From Clitopilus passeckerianus (taxonomy: Eukaryota; Basidiomycota; Agaricomycetes; Agaricales; Entolomataceae), in NCBI GenBank assembly GCA_944990035.1, contig CALYLX010000106.1, positions 396,522 through 460,521 on the forward strand: a stretch of DNA of 64,000 bases, written 5' to 3'. Position 1 is the stretch's first letter. Each line of letters opens with the position of its first letter. This document shows, piece after piece, positions 32,901-44,106 of the stretch. The translations under genes and the position numbers were made by a program. The notes beneath the pieces are model-generated. The model worked only from the letters and a program-made list of their open reading frames with translations. It made no database searches and was not told the DNA's origin.

Positions 32901-34257
32901 GAGCTCAAGGCAAGGACACGGGACCGAGAAGACGGAGTCCGTGTTTGCTCCCTCATCAAACGAACAGACTGCTGTCTCGGAACAGGACATATCCATCGTG
33001 TCTGTTGAAAACGCCGAGATCCCTGCAGGAGAGCATCCGCATCTCAATCGGCCGAGTCTTATTGTATCGCCTGCCACGCCTACGCAGCAGTCATTTCAGG
33101 GTATTGGCCCGCCTGGTTCCACCACTTCATCTTCTCCTGAGCGGGAGAAGGACAAAGAAAGGAAGAAGAATGGGCGACGGTCGTCTTCGGCTTCAAGAGA
33201 TGGAGAGAAGGGGAAGGATAAGTCTAAGGGGAAGAAGATGCAGAGGATATTGAAGAACCGGGTGCATCAAGGGCAAGTGAAGATTCATACCATGACACGC
33301 AAGGTTGTAAGGAATGGGAAGAATGGGTATGGTGGATTGAGGAGAACTTTGAGTGTTCCAGGTGATTATGAATTCTCTTCCTCCTTATGTTCTGTGACTA
33401 ACCCGTTCACATTCGTCAGATTTCCACGACATACTCAAACAGACCTCGTATCAAGCCTCATCAATCCATTCAAGACGCCGTCTGTCTTCATCACAATATT
33501 CCCCTCAAGATTCCGAATCGTACTATGGAGGCTCTACACCAGACCAAGCGACATCTCCCCCGCCTCCCCCAATGACACCACTCCCAGAACACGGAACTCA
33601 TACCCGAGTGCACAAGCCCAGCACGAAGATGACGGCACTCCTTGCGGAGCTCTGGCTCATGTCTGCTGCCACCTTCAGAAGACTGGGCAAGATCGAGCAG
33701 GCACGAGGAGCGATTCAGGAGGCTGAAGTGAGAGGTGAAGGAAGGCCTGGTGTATGGGTGCAGGTAAACGCAATTCATTTACTTCGTCTGTCACGAGATT
33801 CTGACAATTTTCATCTCAGTTGGGCCTTTACTACATGGCTCTTGAGAAGCAGCACAACGCCATAACCGCTTTCCAGAAGGCACTATTCATCGATCCAGAT
33901 GATATCTCTGCTACAATTCACCTGGCCAGATTGCATCTTGAATCCACTGAGCAAGATCCCAATTCACCTTCATTGCGGACATATGCTGTCCCAGCATCTT
34001 CCGCACCGACTGCAACAACTGCAGGGGAGGAAAAGCCGCATCCTATACCCGTTCAAGTGGATTTAGCTGCTGGCATGCTATCACAGCTCGTACGTGGAGC
34101 CGGATGGGATGTTCCGGAGGCATGGTACTTTTTGGCAAAAGCTTACGCGAAGCAGGGGAGAAAGGAGCAGGAGAGGGAGTGTTTGAAGGCTGCATTGGAA
34201 GTTTCAACTGGCCGAAGTGTTCGGGATCTTGGTCATGCAATTGGGTGGTGTATGTGA
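29937..34257 (+). CDS. YPP1: YPP1/TTC7-like TPR protein of the PI4-kinase complex
   Basis: Eight exons: 29937-30356, 30409-30700, 30753-31390, 31456-32026, 32084-32815, 32870-33361, 33420-33763 and 33820-34257, giving 1308 aa. The family holds Stt4 phosphatidylinositol 4-kinase at the plasma membrane together with Efr3. N-terminal strings DRHYWTQLRRALTEGNW and WSELFRKFNKHC match fungal YPP1. TPR helices are seen at LHFALAFYAYALGDP, YYNLALSFARP, IRYWHLLGLLLSAQGKWDAA and, at the end, LGLYYMALEKQHNAITAFQ plus AWYFLAKAYAKQGR. Long low-complexity insertions separate them, including a Glu/Lys block at 31640-31770 and a Ser/Lys block at 33120-33240. A second in-frame ATG at 29991 (MSSNPKDRHYW) may be the true start. 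Confidence 0.85.
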
Positions 34258-34639
34258 AAAGGTGTGAAGGGCGCCAATTCTTGGATATTAATTAGATAGT
34301 GGATACCCTCGTGCACAAACTGACTGGAATGAGACACTTTCCTCTCACCTTACTGCAATATGTTTGATTGTGGCGTTGACGGTGCATTGACCAGGCATTG
34401 GCCCATTTGCCAATGTCTCACAAAATTGAGTTAGGACGCGCAGGTATCATATTCCATACAATGGGTTGAAGACGAGCTGTCCCCTCCCATACCCTAAAAG
34501 TACAATTGATCTTCTTATCGTACACTGAAACTAAACTCTCCTTCTCCAACCCAACCTCCCAACATCTCCTTTTCCGATCTCGTAATGGTATACTCCAATG
34601 ACACCACCACCACCCTCCTCACCTGACCTGCGGCACCTC
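34258..34639. other. Intergenic between convergent genes
   Basis: A 382-bp stretch with pyrimidine-rich DNA near the 3' end of the following minus-strand gene. No gene seen. Confidence 0.5.
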
Positions 34640-35056
34640 TCAATAGTCGAAGAAACGGGAACGGGACCTGCTTCGGGAGTGGCTGCTATGACTGTGCCTT
34701 CTATGTCTTCGGCTGCTTCCACCTGAGCTTGAGCTAGTCATGACAACGGTGGGGGCTGCACCGTGTCCGTAGTATGGCATGCCTGGGGTATGGAAACCAC
34801 CGTAGCCGCCGTAGCCGTATGGCATCGCAGTGTGGGGGACGGGAGGGTAACCCATTGGTTGTGAGACGACGACGGAACTTCTGTGGCCGCGCGAGCCGTT
34901 GATGACCATGGGTTGCTGATAACCTCCGCCGTAGTATGAGCCTCCATAGGCCGGCATGCCATAGGCCGAGCCTGCGTAGCTCGAAGGGTAGACGCCTGCG
35001 CTGGCGGGAACGATAACGCTGCCAGCGGTTGATGGGTAGTAGGTGCGGCTGAACAT
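34640..35056 (-). CDS. Small Gly/Tyr/Ser-rich low-complexity protein
   Basis: An intronless frame of 138 aa. The N-terminal two thirds consist of G, Y, P, S and A (YGGSYYGGGYQQPM, YGYGGYGGFHTPGMPYYGHG). The C-terminus is Ser-rich, then has His/Arg/Ser repeats (RRHRRHSHSSHSRSRSRSR) and ends FFDY. There is no signal peptide, so it is probably intracellular. Such GY-rich, RS-tailed peptides recur in agaricomycetes, and the composition is that of condensate-prone or RNA-associated proteins; this role is inference. A GTTATAAA box lies ~50 bp upstream on the minus strand. Confidence 0.65.
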   Translation of the reverse strand: MFSRTYYPSTAGSVIVPASAGVYPSSYAGSAYGMPAYGGSYYGGGYQQPMVINGSRGHRSSVVVSQPMGYPPVPHTAMPYGYGGYGGFHTPGMPYYGHGAAPTVVMTSSSSGGSSRRHRRHSHSSHSRSRSRSRFFDY

Positions 35057-35846
35057 AATGATGGCTCGAGACTTGAGTCTGGTGTTAAGTTTGTGGTGGT
35101 GACGTGTTTATAACGCGAATTGAATATGAAAGCGGCGTTTAATGGTCTATCAGAACGCGTGAGTCTGGAAATGGTCTTGCTATATAGCAACTTTTCGGGC
35201 GTCTAGAAGTGTGATTCTATGACGTGTGAGGACGAAAGGAGGTTGGGTTGTCGTGAGAAGTCGTGAAGTCGTAAAGGTTCGTCAAGAATTAGAGATAAAT
35301 TGCTTGGTTTAGAACACGGGAGTTTTGGTTAACAGGCCAGCCTATTGTAAAGAAAAGGAGAAGGAAGAAGCACGTCTTTTATACACGAGCGGAGGTAGGC
35401 GGCGGCTGTGCTGTCGTCTGACAACCGAGGCTAAGGGGGGTGATGTATCACCTGGGTTTCCATAACCTCGCGCAGCCCCCGTTTCCAGTCAAGCTTCAGC
35501 GCAAGCGACCTGAGATTGCTTGTGGGCGAATACATGATCGCGCCAGATTCGTTGCAGTTATGGGCGGTATTAATCAAAGGGGACCCAGAAAGATCTGTGA
35601 CCCGAGGACACGAGGATGGTTTGTCAGGCCAGTTCAAGTCCGACCACCACGACTTTCTGCTAGGTATCTGTTCCGAGTCATCTGTTTGCCCGAATATAGA
35701 GAACATAGCGTCCGGAAAGCGTCCATGGAAGTCGGAGTGGGTGCTGAGCGCATCTTAGCGCCACAAACGATCTTCCGAGCGTGACATCACGGCGTGACGC
35801 GGCGATTAGATTGCGACTCAATCGTTGTTTTTCTTGGACCACCATC
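35057..35846. other. Divergent intergenic region, 790 bp
   Basis: It separates the GY-rich gene from DPH2, which diverge. It includes a GTTATAAA box at 35106-35114. The overlapping frames at 35431-35784 are not conserved and are antisense to each other. Confidence 0.5.
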
Positions 35847-37890
35847 ATGGCCGCAGAAAACACAGCGTTCTCGACCGCTGGCGAAGATGCTATCACAAGA
35901 ACGATCGAGGTTGAGTTAGATGAGACCGCAAAGGACCTAAGCCAGGAGCAGTTCGATGACTTCTACGATATCGACCGAACTGCAGAAGAAATCTTGTCTG
36001 GTGACTACAAGAAAGTGCGCTGGTACTATTTCTCGCAAAAGCTGACATATTCACCGAAAGACCACAGATTGCTCTGCAGTTCCCGGACTCTCTTCTTCAT
36101 GATTCCGTGCCCATATACAGGCGGTTGAAATCTCGGATAGGCTGTGACCGCGAGCTTTATGTGCTTGCGGACACGTCTTACGGCAGGCAAGGCAGGATCT
36201 GTCACCTGCTCTTCCGAACTCTATATTGATGACGGGTATCACCAGTTGCTGCGTAGATGAGGTAGCAGCCCAACATGCAGATGCAGACGCTCTCGTCCAC
36301 TATGGGTATGCTTGTATGACGTTGTATGTCTTCACCAGATGTCTAGTTGAACTATGGCTAATTGCTGGGCTCTGTAGGTCGTCACGCCTACCAGTGATTT
36401 ATGTCTTTGGGAAGAAGTCCATCGATGTTGAAGCATGCGTCACAAGCCTATACAATCTTGTGAATCAACACATATCGGAGGCTACTTCAAAGCCTCATGA
36501 AACGACACTACGGCACGACGTAGTTTACACGCACCAAATAGGTCTGTGTCACCATATGAATCAGATATTACTTTACTAATATATGGCGTAGATGACGTCC
36601 TTCTGCAGCTCAGGAATAAATTCGACCCTCTAGGCGTCAAAGTGCGCTATCAGCCATTACAATTGACTTCTAGGCCACCATCAGAGAAGCCCGAGTACTT
36701 GCCTTCTACTGCAGCCAATTCGACGGAATCCGTATCAGACATTATATACATTGGCGACGAATCTCTCGGAATCACAAATATTATTATGACGCACGGAACT
36801 TCTCAAGTAGGTGAATAGTCGTCGTTCCGTTTAGATGTTAACCAACGCTTCGAGTTACCAGGTGTACTCATATGATCCAAAGTCGAATACCTCGCGTCTC
36901 GAATCGTCAAGAACCAATAAAATGCTTATGAAGCGATACGCCGCTGTGCAAAAGGCCCGAAATTCCGATGTATTTGGAATCCTGGTCGGGACACTGGGTG
37001 TAGGTTTGTGTTCAAGCGTTCATTGATTCTCGCATCTTGGCTAACAACCTGCTCTTAGCCGCGTATCTACCGTTAATACGGCATCTGCGGAGTCTCTTGA
37101 GCCGGAATCGGAAGAAGAGCTACACCATCAGTGTGGGGAAGCTCAATCCGGCAAAGCTGGCTAATTTCTTGGAGATTGAATGTTTCATTCTCGTTGCGTG
37201 TCCGGAGAACTCGTTGATTGACTCAAAGGTGGGGGTAATACTCTACCCTTCGTCGTGTGACAAAGTTAACTAAACGTGATTAGGAATTCCTTCGGCCAAT
37301 CGTGACGCCTTTCGAGTTGGAAATAGCTCTTCAGGCCGGGATGAGCTGGACCGGAAGATATGTACTCAACTTTGAGCAGTTGCTACGAGAACATGCGATA
37401 AGTATGGGGTCATGTCACTGTTAAGTTTGGTACCGGTCTGATTTTCAACTCAGATGATGAGTCTACTCTGTCTATTAACGGCCATCAGGGCGACGAATCA
37501 GACGATCCAGATAGGCCAGAGTTCTCACTTGTTACTGGAAAGTATCGACATGCGAAGCGGTATGGAGGTAGGTGGCGCTGGAGTACCTACTTTAGACTTG
37601 GCTGACGATATCCCAGAGGGTGAAAGGACGCAAACCGAGACAACCTCTTCCTCGGTTGTAGTGAGGAACAAGGAGCAGTCAGTCGCCATTCTCGAAAACA
37701 GCGCCGCTGGTAAGCCATTCTCTCCTTTCCTATCCCTCCATCTTATGAAATCCCGCGCCTTCAAGGTCAATTTTTGCGAGCTCGGACCTATCAGGGGTTA
37801 GAACCTCGGCTGGGAGAGGATGAACCCGGAGAGCTGGAGCAAGGGAGAAGCGGGATAGCCAAAGGATATGGCGAAGATAATCATCTGTAA
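35847..37890 (+). CDS. DPH2: Diphthamide biosynthesis protein 2
   Basis: Eleven exons: 35847-36014, 36068-36186, 36246-36320, 36378-36541, 36592-36806, 36862-37003, 37059-37228, 37284-37401, 37454-37567, 37617-37709 and 37766-37890, giving 500 aa. With DPH1 it forms the [4Fe-4S] complex that moves the 3-amino-3-carboxypropyl group of SAM to the EF2 histidine, the first diphthamide step. Typical strings are IALQFPDSLLHDSVPIYRRL, LYVLADTSYGS-CCVDEVAAQH, LPVIYVFGKKSID, FLEIECFILVACPENSLID, and the tail FSLVTGKYRHAKRYG and YQGLEPRLGEDEPGELEQ. Intron 2 is GC-AG (GGCAG|GCAAGG). Intron 9 was set at 37568-37616; a nearer AG would make it 28 bp. The Cys of SCC and C-terminal CPEN fit cluster ligands in the family. 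Confidence 0.9.
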
Positions 37891-38217
37891 CGACCCTCGA
37901 AAACTTAATCTACTTTTGCCTTCAATACCGACCAAATTTTCGAAGGCTTGCTTCCTTGTCACTGTGCTGTTGGAATCGACTAATCGGGTGTCGCTGCTGC
38001 AGGAGACCGATCAGCCCAGACTCAGGCGCACTTCATCATTCATCATCGATATTTCAATACCCACTATGGTCCCATCCAGTGGAAGCACCTAGTCGGCGCA
38101 GCACAAGATCATTCAATTACCACTCCATGCTTAGTTAACAGTTATTATTATATGAAGTGGCCAGATTTATGAATGGAAAGACCAAAGCGAAGTCCCCACC
38201 AGCTCTAAACCTCCCTA
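37891..38217. other. Intergenic, 327 bp
   Basis: This is the stretch between DPH2 and the P450, with the probable promoter of the latter. No separate gene is seen. Confidence 0.5.
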
Positions 38218-40424
38218 ATGGCCAAGTCAATCGATGATCTGAAGAGGACCTCTGTTTTGACGTTAACTGGAGTGGTAACTGTATGGGCGGTACTTAAAGC
38301 CTACAAAATGGGGAGGAGAGAGAGGTTCTTGCATCCAGGACCTCCTACCCAGCCTATCGTTGGTAACTTACTGGACTTCCCAACAACGTTACCCCACCAC
38401 AAGTGAGTATGCCCTTCGGTTCCTCGATTCACGCTTGGCTAACAGAGATCATCAGGTTCACGGAGTGGGCTCGACAGTATGGTGGGATATACAGCCTGAA
38501 GTTGATGAATAACACAGTTATTGTGCTCAATTCTCTTGAGTCGATTCAATACGTCCTCGACAAGCATTCTGCTGTCTCATCGAGTCGCCCACCGTACTAC
38601 ATTGGTGAGCTTATCGAAGACAAGGACAATGACATAGTATTGTAAGTGTCGGCTTTCAGGATAGATAACGACACGAACTTACGGAAAATGTCAACAGGGC
38701 GAAATATGGTACGATTTCAAACTACCCTGAATGCCAGGTTTGCCGCTCACGCTGACTAGGCGACCGGTGGAGGGCATTGAGGCGAGCAGCTCGGCAAATT
38801 CTATCTCCCCAAGCGTGTAGGATCCACCTCGCGGTCCAGGAGGCTGAAAGCGTACAATTGTTATTTGACATTCTGCAAGAACCGGAGGCGAGTTCTCTGC
38901 ACCAACCACCAATCCAGCACATTGTGACTCCTTCCCTACGATAGAATATCCAGGGCACCCTCCGCCGATTCTCTACCTCCGTTATCATGTCAGTCATGTT
39001 CGGAACAAGAGCGCCCTTCACCTCCTCTCCCCGCTACATTGCGTTCTGGAAGATGCTCGAGTTTCTGGTCAAGATGAGTGCTGCCACCAGCACCCTCCCG
39101 TCGATTTGTTTCCTATCCTCAAATTGGTCCCCGAACGGTTTGCAAAATGGAAAAGGGACTGCAAGGAGTGTAGGAGGATGCAGAGGACGGTGCCTGAGGC
39201 TATGTTGACTCCTGTTAAGCAGAGATTGGCCAGAGGGGAAGGGAACGGATATTACATGGAGACGGTGTACGAGAGACGAGAGGATTGGGATTTGGATGAT
39301 GAAGCAATACTGTATGTCCGATCTCCCTTCTTCTGTTATTCTACCCCTCAATGCGTGAACCAGATATTTTGGAGCTGTCATGATGGCGGCAGGAGCGGAG
39401 ACGACATCGACGTTCCTCACGAATTTCGTGCTTTTCCTCGCTGCGAATCCTCGTGTACAAGCAAAGCTACATGATGAGATGGATAGCGTTATTGGGACTG
39501 AGCGAATGCCCCAATTAGACGACTACGAGAACTTGCCCTACCTTCTGGCTGTTATGAACGAGGTCCGTTGCTTACCGATTGCATATCCTTCTGTTCTAAC
39601 ATACCTTCATAATTCAGACCCTTCGGTTCCGTCCAGTCACGCCCCTCGCCATCCCACATGCTACTCTGGAAGAAATCCGCGTGCGCGAACCCACAGGATA
39701 ACTTTTCGGTGTTTTCTAAATCCAATTTCCAGTATAAGGACTTCTCCATTCCGAAAGGTTCTTCCTTATTCTAAAACACATGTTAGCATCTCATTTCCCG
39801 GTATTTCGTTTCCCACTTAGTCTGGATATAGGGGCCCTCCTTCACGATGAGAACGTCTTCAAAGACGCGGAGACATTCTACCCAGAGCGTTTCATTGAAA
39901 ACCCAGGACTAGCACGGTATATAGATTACAGTTTCGGTTCCGGAAGGGTAAGTCGTTCTTAGAGATCTCTTTCAAATCCAACTCATATCTTCTTGTTAGC
40001 GTATCTGCGTCGGTATTCACCTGGCTAAAAACTCCATCGTGAGCTATTTCTCATCTTCACGACTGTGATCGCGATTCCTTACATTCCCTTCCTGCAGGCA
40101 ATCAATGCCATGAACATCGCCTGGGCTTTTTCGACTAACAAAGCTGTAGGAAAGGATGGCTCTGTAATCGAGCCGAATGTTCATGATCATCTTGACGTGC
40201 GTATCTCCAAACCTCAGCTTCTGCCTGAAAATAATCCGGATAACCAGGGTTTGGTAAATGCTCCTAAGGAAGTAGACTGCTCAATCAAGCTAAGGAGTTC
40301 ACTGCGGGATAGAGCTCTCCGTCAAGCGTTTCATGAAACGGACGATTCCTTCACACCCTTCGAACGGGATTTGGACCGGGAGGAGAGACTTCGTGCACAG
40401 GAAATGCGAAAAGCAGCTATTTAA
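38218..40424 (+). pseudogene. Cytochrome P450, probably frame-damaged
   Basis: Exons are 38218-38402, 38456-38641, 38698-38708 (11 nt), 38760-38887, 38954-39311, 39364-39562, 39618-39680, 39733-39757, 39832-39947, 40000-40038 and 40098-40424. A membrane anchor (SVLTLTGVVTVWAVLKAY) precedes HPGPPTQPIVGN. Oxygen-binding helix AGAETTS, the ETLR of ExxR, YPERF and the heme loop FGSGRRICVG are all present, so the ligand Cys is kept. Two faults occur. In exon 5 the frame must shift near 39085, between FLVKMS and HPPVDLFPILK, because no intron of usable size fits. Around 39758-39831 the family's N-x-W segment is missing; it can be glimpsed out of phase, as CTAAAACACATG. The gene may be inactive, or the read may contain indels. 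The donor at 38888 is GCGAGT. Confidence 0.7.
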
Positions 40425-41467
40425 CCGCCTTAGATAATTCACGTCGTCACTCAAGGCAAGCACATAGTACTAAGGTCGTTATTAATGTCCGAGACTGCTC
40501 CCGATGAGGTGAGGGGAGTGCGATGAAACGAAATCATACAGTTCGATAGATGGGAATTGGCTATGGCCATGTACAAATCGAGCATTACTGACCCAAAAGT
40601 AACGAGCAGCTCACCTCCAAGGGCAAGCACTGGGGTGAGAGCGGAAACTTTTGCGAGTCCCCTCCATGTCTCCGTTTCTATGGGAAGTTGTAGAAGCCTG
40701 TCTACCCTGCGAGATTGACGTATTTATCCCCTAGTATATTTAATCGCAGATCATACTGCGCATAGGCACAATAAAAGAGAGGGTTCTGACGGTGGTTAAT
40801 GGTTATATATAACACAAAAACCGTGTCCATCCCGGAATAAGGAATGATGAACTAGCTTGGCCACACGCGTCAAACTAAAACCTGGAAAGCCATTGAGTTT
40901 AGGACAATGAACGAGTATAAGGCCTGTCAACGCTGACGTGACGTTCCGACGACCTGTTTTTCGATACAACAAGGTCGGTTTCCCGATGGGATCTCGCTTG
41001 AAAGCCACAATTTTGGGTGGGAAAATGTGAGGCATAATTAGAGCCAGGCACCGGACCGATCACCGACGGTCAACGCTGCACACTGCATGACGACTCTCAT
41101 GATCGTCAACATCACAACTGGACGATGCCTGACGACAGCCGACAGATGGCAGATTCGTTTGCAGGGCATTCTCGAGCGACAAATCCCATGAGCAGAAATT
41201 TGTTGACCTCGCAACTTGAACTTACACCACTGTGTCGTTGGCCGACCTGGATTCTTCACTTGGACTGTACCCTGGTGGTTTCTCGGAGAATTAGCGTCTA
41301 GTCGACCAAATTCTTGTCAAGATATCAAGAAGGCATATCTGGAATCTTTTCAAGGTCCTGTGAGCAGTACCGGCGTGCCACGACGGCTGTACTCAACTGT
41401 TCGTCAACAGTCAGCCGTCCCCAGCCGACTTCAAAACGGTCATTTTACCCCTTCCCAACAATTAAAT
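40425..41467. other. Intergenic, 1.0 kb
   Basis: No supported gene. The tetraspanin frame is open upstream to 41216 without ATG, but its first ATG is at 41468, so the open part is probably 5' untranslated sequence. Confidence 0.5.
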
Positions 41468-43039
41468 ATGGGCCCGCGTGGTGAACTCGGTTCTAACCCC
41501 TTCAATGCACCATCCTCTCTATCTCTTCTCACTAGGGAGGACCGTGACGATTCACATATGTCCCTAAGCGTTAACTATATCCCTTCAAAGTTCTCCTCTG
41601 TCCAACTCCCTAGTGGAGTACGCAATCGCAAAAGCGCAAAATCCACCAACTCCAATGCGGTCGACCGCTTCGATGCCCAGAGGTTTAGTGAATACTGGGA
41701 GAACGATGAGCCCAACAAGAAAGGCAGTATGAGATGGAACAGGTTCAAGTGGATATTGTTTATCACGAATACCCTGGTGAATCAGTACATTATTTCTGCA
41801 TGCTCTTCCATTGTTAATCCCTGTTCCAGTTGACAATTTACTCCCTCGTTTCGCTCATTTTCTGTCTGTTGACATGGTTCAACATCTTTAACCACGCGGA
41901 TGTCATCCGTGTAGGCAATCGCACCGAGCTCATCGTGTCGACCATTGCAGCCGGTTGCGGCGTTTTGACCTGCGTTATCGGCTGGGCAGGCATACTCCTC
42001 AACAACCGCTCATTCCTTGCCATCTACACCTTCCTCCTCTGGATCACTTTCGCATTCCTCGTGGTGCCCGGATACATCTCCTATCGCACACGTAGCTACA
42101 ATATTGAGGGTAAAATCAACGCCCAGTGGTCCCAGCGGCTGGGTGCCGACGGTCGGGCGAGGATACAAAATCAGCTCAGTTGCTGTGGATATTTCTCCCC
42201 CTTTGTGGAGGCTACCGTCACGCAAACTTGCTACGCCCGTAGCATTCTCCCCGGCTGCAAAGAGCCTTACATGGACTTCGAGAAGTTGGTTCTGGGAAGA
42301 TGGTTTATTGTTGCATTCTCCCTCGTCCCCGTGCACCTCGGCGTGATAATAGCGGGGTTGCTATGCTCCAACCATGTCACCTACAGGTTCGGGAAGGGAA
42401 TGATGCCCAAGGCATATCGAATGAGCGAGAAGACCATGAGGGCGCTTCTGGATAGCTATAAAAAGTGTGTGATATCCATAAATAACTTCCTAACCGTTCT
42501 ATCTCACCTAGTTCCCTCTCCACAGTCAATTAGTTGCCCAGTACGGCTCAGAACAAGCATCCGAGACGTTCTCCGGCTCAAAACCTGCAACCAGCTCCAG
42601 CTCTACTCCTAGTGCACGCCCGCCAGCCGAAACACCCACCAGCTCAACGCACCTCAAGAGTAAATCCTACTTCCCCGAATCCGCCACCTTCTCATCGGAT
42701 AGAGACGCAGCACGCTCTAGTCATTATAAACGCGCCAGTGACACCCGAGCCACGGGGTCCAAACCACGGGACTGGCAACTACCTCTACAGACTGAAGAAT
42801 TCGCTGCTTCGCCTGAACCGTGGGGTAGAAGCAGATCCCCTCCTACCTCCGGAGGTAGAGACCGCGATCACGATCGTGATTATGATGATTACGACGACCG
42901 CGGGAGGGTGAACAGCTCTACATTAAATTTCTATGGGTATAACCGTTCGAATCTGAACTCTGCATCGGCTGCGACTTCGGCATATCCTTTTGCGCAGGAG
43001 TATCAGCCTCAGTCGTCGTCCAGACGGAACTTTTTCTGA
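41468..43039 (+). CDS. Fungal tetraspanin (Tsp2-like)
   Basis: Exons 41468-41776, 41830-42464 and 42526-43039 give 485 aa. Four membrane segments are visible: WILFITNTLLTIYSLVSLIF, then a second after NRTELIVSTIAAGCGVL, a third at FLAIYTFLLWITFAFLVV, and a fourth at WFIVAFSLVPVHLGVIIAG. The large outer loop carries QLSCCGYFSP with later cysteines (TQTCYARSI, PGCKEP), the CCG signature of the family. The ~90-residue N-terminal and ~200-residue C-terminal tails are cytoplasmic and disordered; the latter is Ser/Pro/Asp-rich with RDRDHDRDYDDYDDR. The layout, with long tails, fits Tsp2-type basidiomycete tetraspanins. Fungal tetraspanins organise membrane sites needed for hyphal or appressorial growth. 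Confidence 0.85.
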
Positions 43040-44106
43040 CGGACATATATCAGCCTCAGCCTGGAGCCATGTTATGGGCATTTTTGCATTCCTGATTTCT
43101 AGTCATTCGTTTACTACATCTTTATTATCATTCGAGCTCACTCCTAGCTGAGATGACATACACGGTACTCTTTTGTTCATTATCGTATCTGTTACGTATT
43201 TGTATATTCTGTAGGAAATACCCTTGTAGGTTACATCTGTACGATGATACCGCATACCTCGTATACAAAGGGAAGAATCAAATAAATAATTGTACCAACC
43301 CTCAAACTAGCGACCATAGGGAAAAGCCCATCAGGTATTGGATAACCAAAGTATAAGAGTCAGTGAGACGGTTTATCGCATTGAGAACCAGATTGCACAC
43401 ATACTGGAGCTTCTGAAATACGTCCGTAGCCTCCAGAGGCTATGTTTAGTATCGGAAAAGGCTGAAAAGCTAGCTGAGTTATCGCTCCAAGTCTCAATGG
43501 TCGAGTAAGAACTGAACGGAACTTCACTGTCGAAAATCGGATTTTTGCATCCCCGCTACGTAAGTAGTGGGTCTTACCACAGGTTGTCGACAAAAAAGTT
43601 TGGAGCCCCATGTGATCATGACGCGCTACATTTGACCTTTAACCTAAACACAACTGGACGTTTGAAAGCTTTGAAGGATTCGGAAATGAAGTAGCTATGG
43701 TGACTATGGCAGTTAATTAATTATGGTGCATCTCTCAGTTCATTCTTCGTTACAGGTCTCTGGCAGTAGTTACTGGCCGCGTTTTTTCTTTTCTTACCTT
43801 CGTATCCGTTTCTTTGTCTTTTTATGTAATTACAAAAAAAGTACCGTTGAAATACGCTGAGTGTGATGACTTAAGCTTCTGTTACATTCCCTCCGACCTT
43901 ATTTGCTCTCCCAATGACCCAACTGTAGCGGGCTTTGCGGGAGGACTCGCGCTGACGTTGTTATTCTGAATCTCAGTGGCACGCATATGCCGTCACATGG
44001 ATTGCATTTAGGGCTGGTCAAGTCGCGGTCGATTTGCTGAGTTTGAATACGCGGTACCGTGGCCAAACGACGAGGACTCTAAATTACTAATTTACCCAAA
44101 ACCACA
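43040..44106. other. Intergenic, 1.07 kb
   Basis: It holds the 3' end of the tetraspanin gene and the promoter of the SNF2 gene. Short frames only; no repeats noticed. Confidence 0.5.

Noticed and set aside
37568..37595. A 28-bp intron in DPH2
   Set aside because: Too short for the spliceosome. A 49-bp intron ending at CCCAG with a CTGAC branch fits the frame and the protein.
3043..40424. A terpene biosynthetic cluster formed by the terpene synthase and the P450
   Set aside because: They are 34 kb apart with housekeeping genes between, and both show frame damage.
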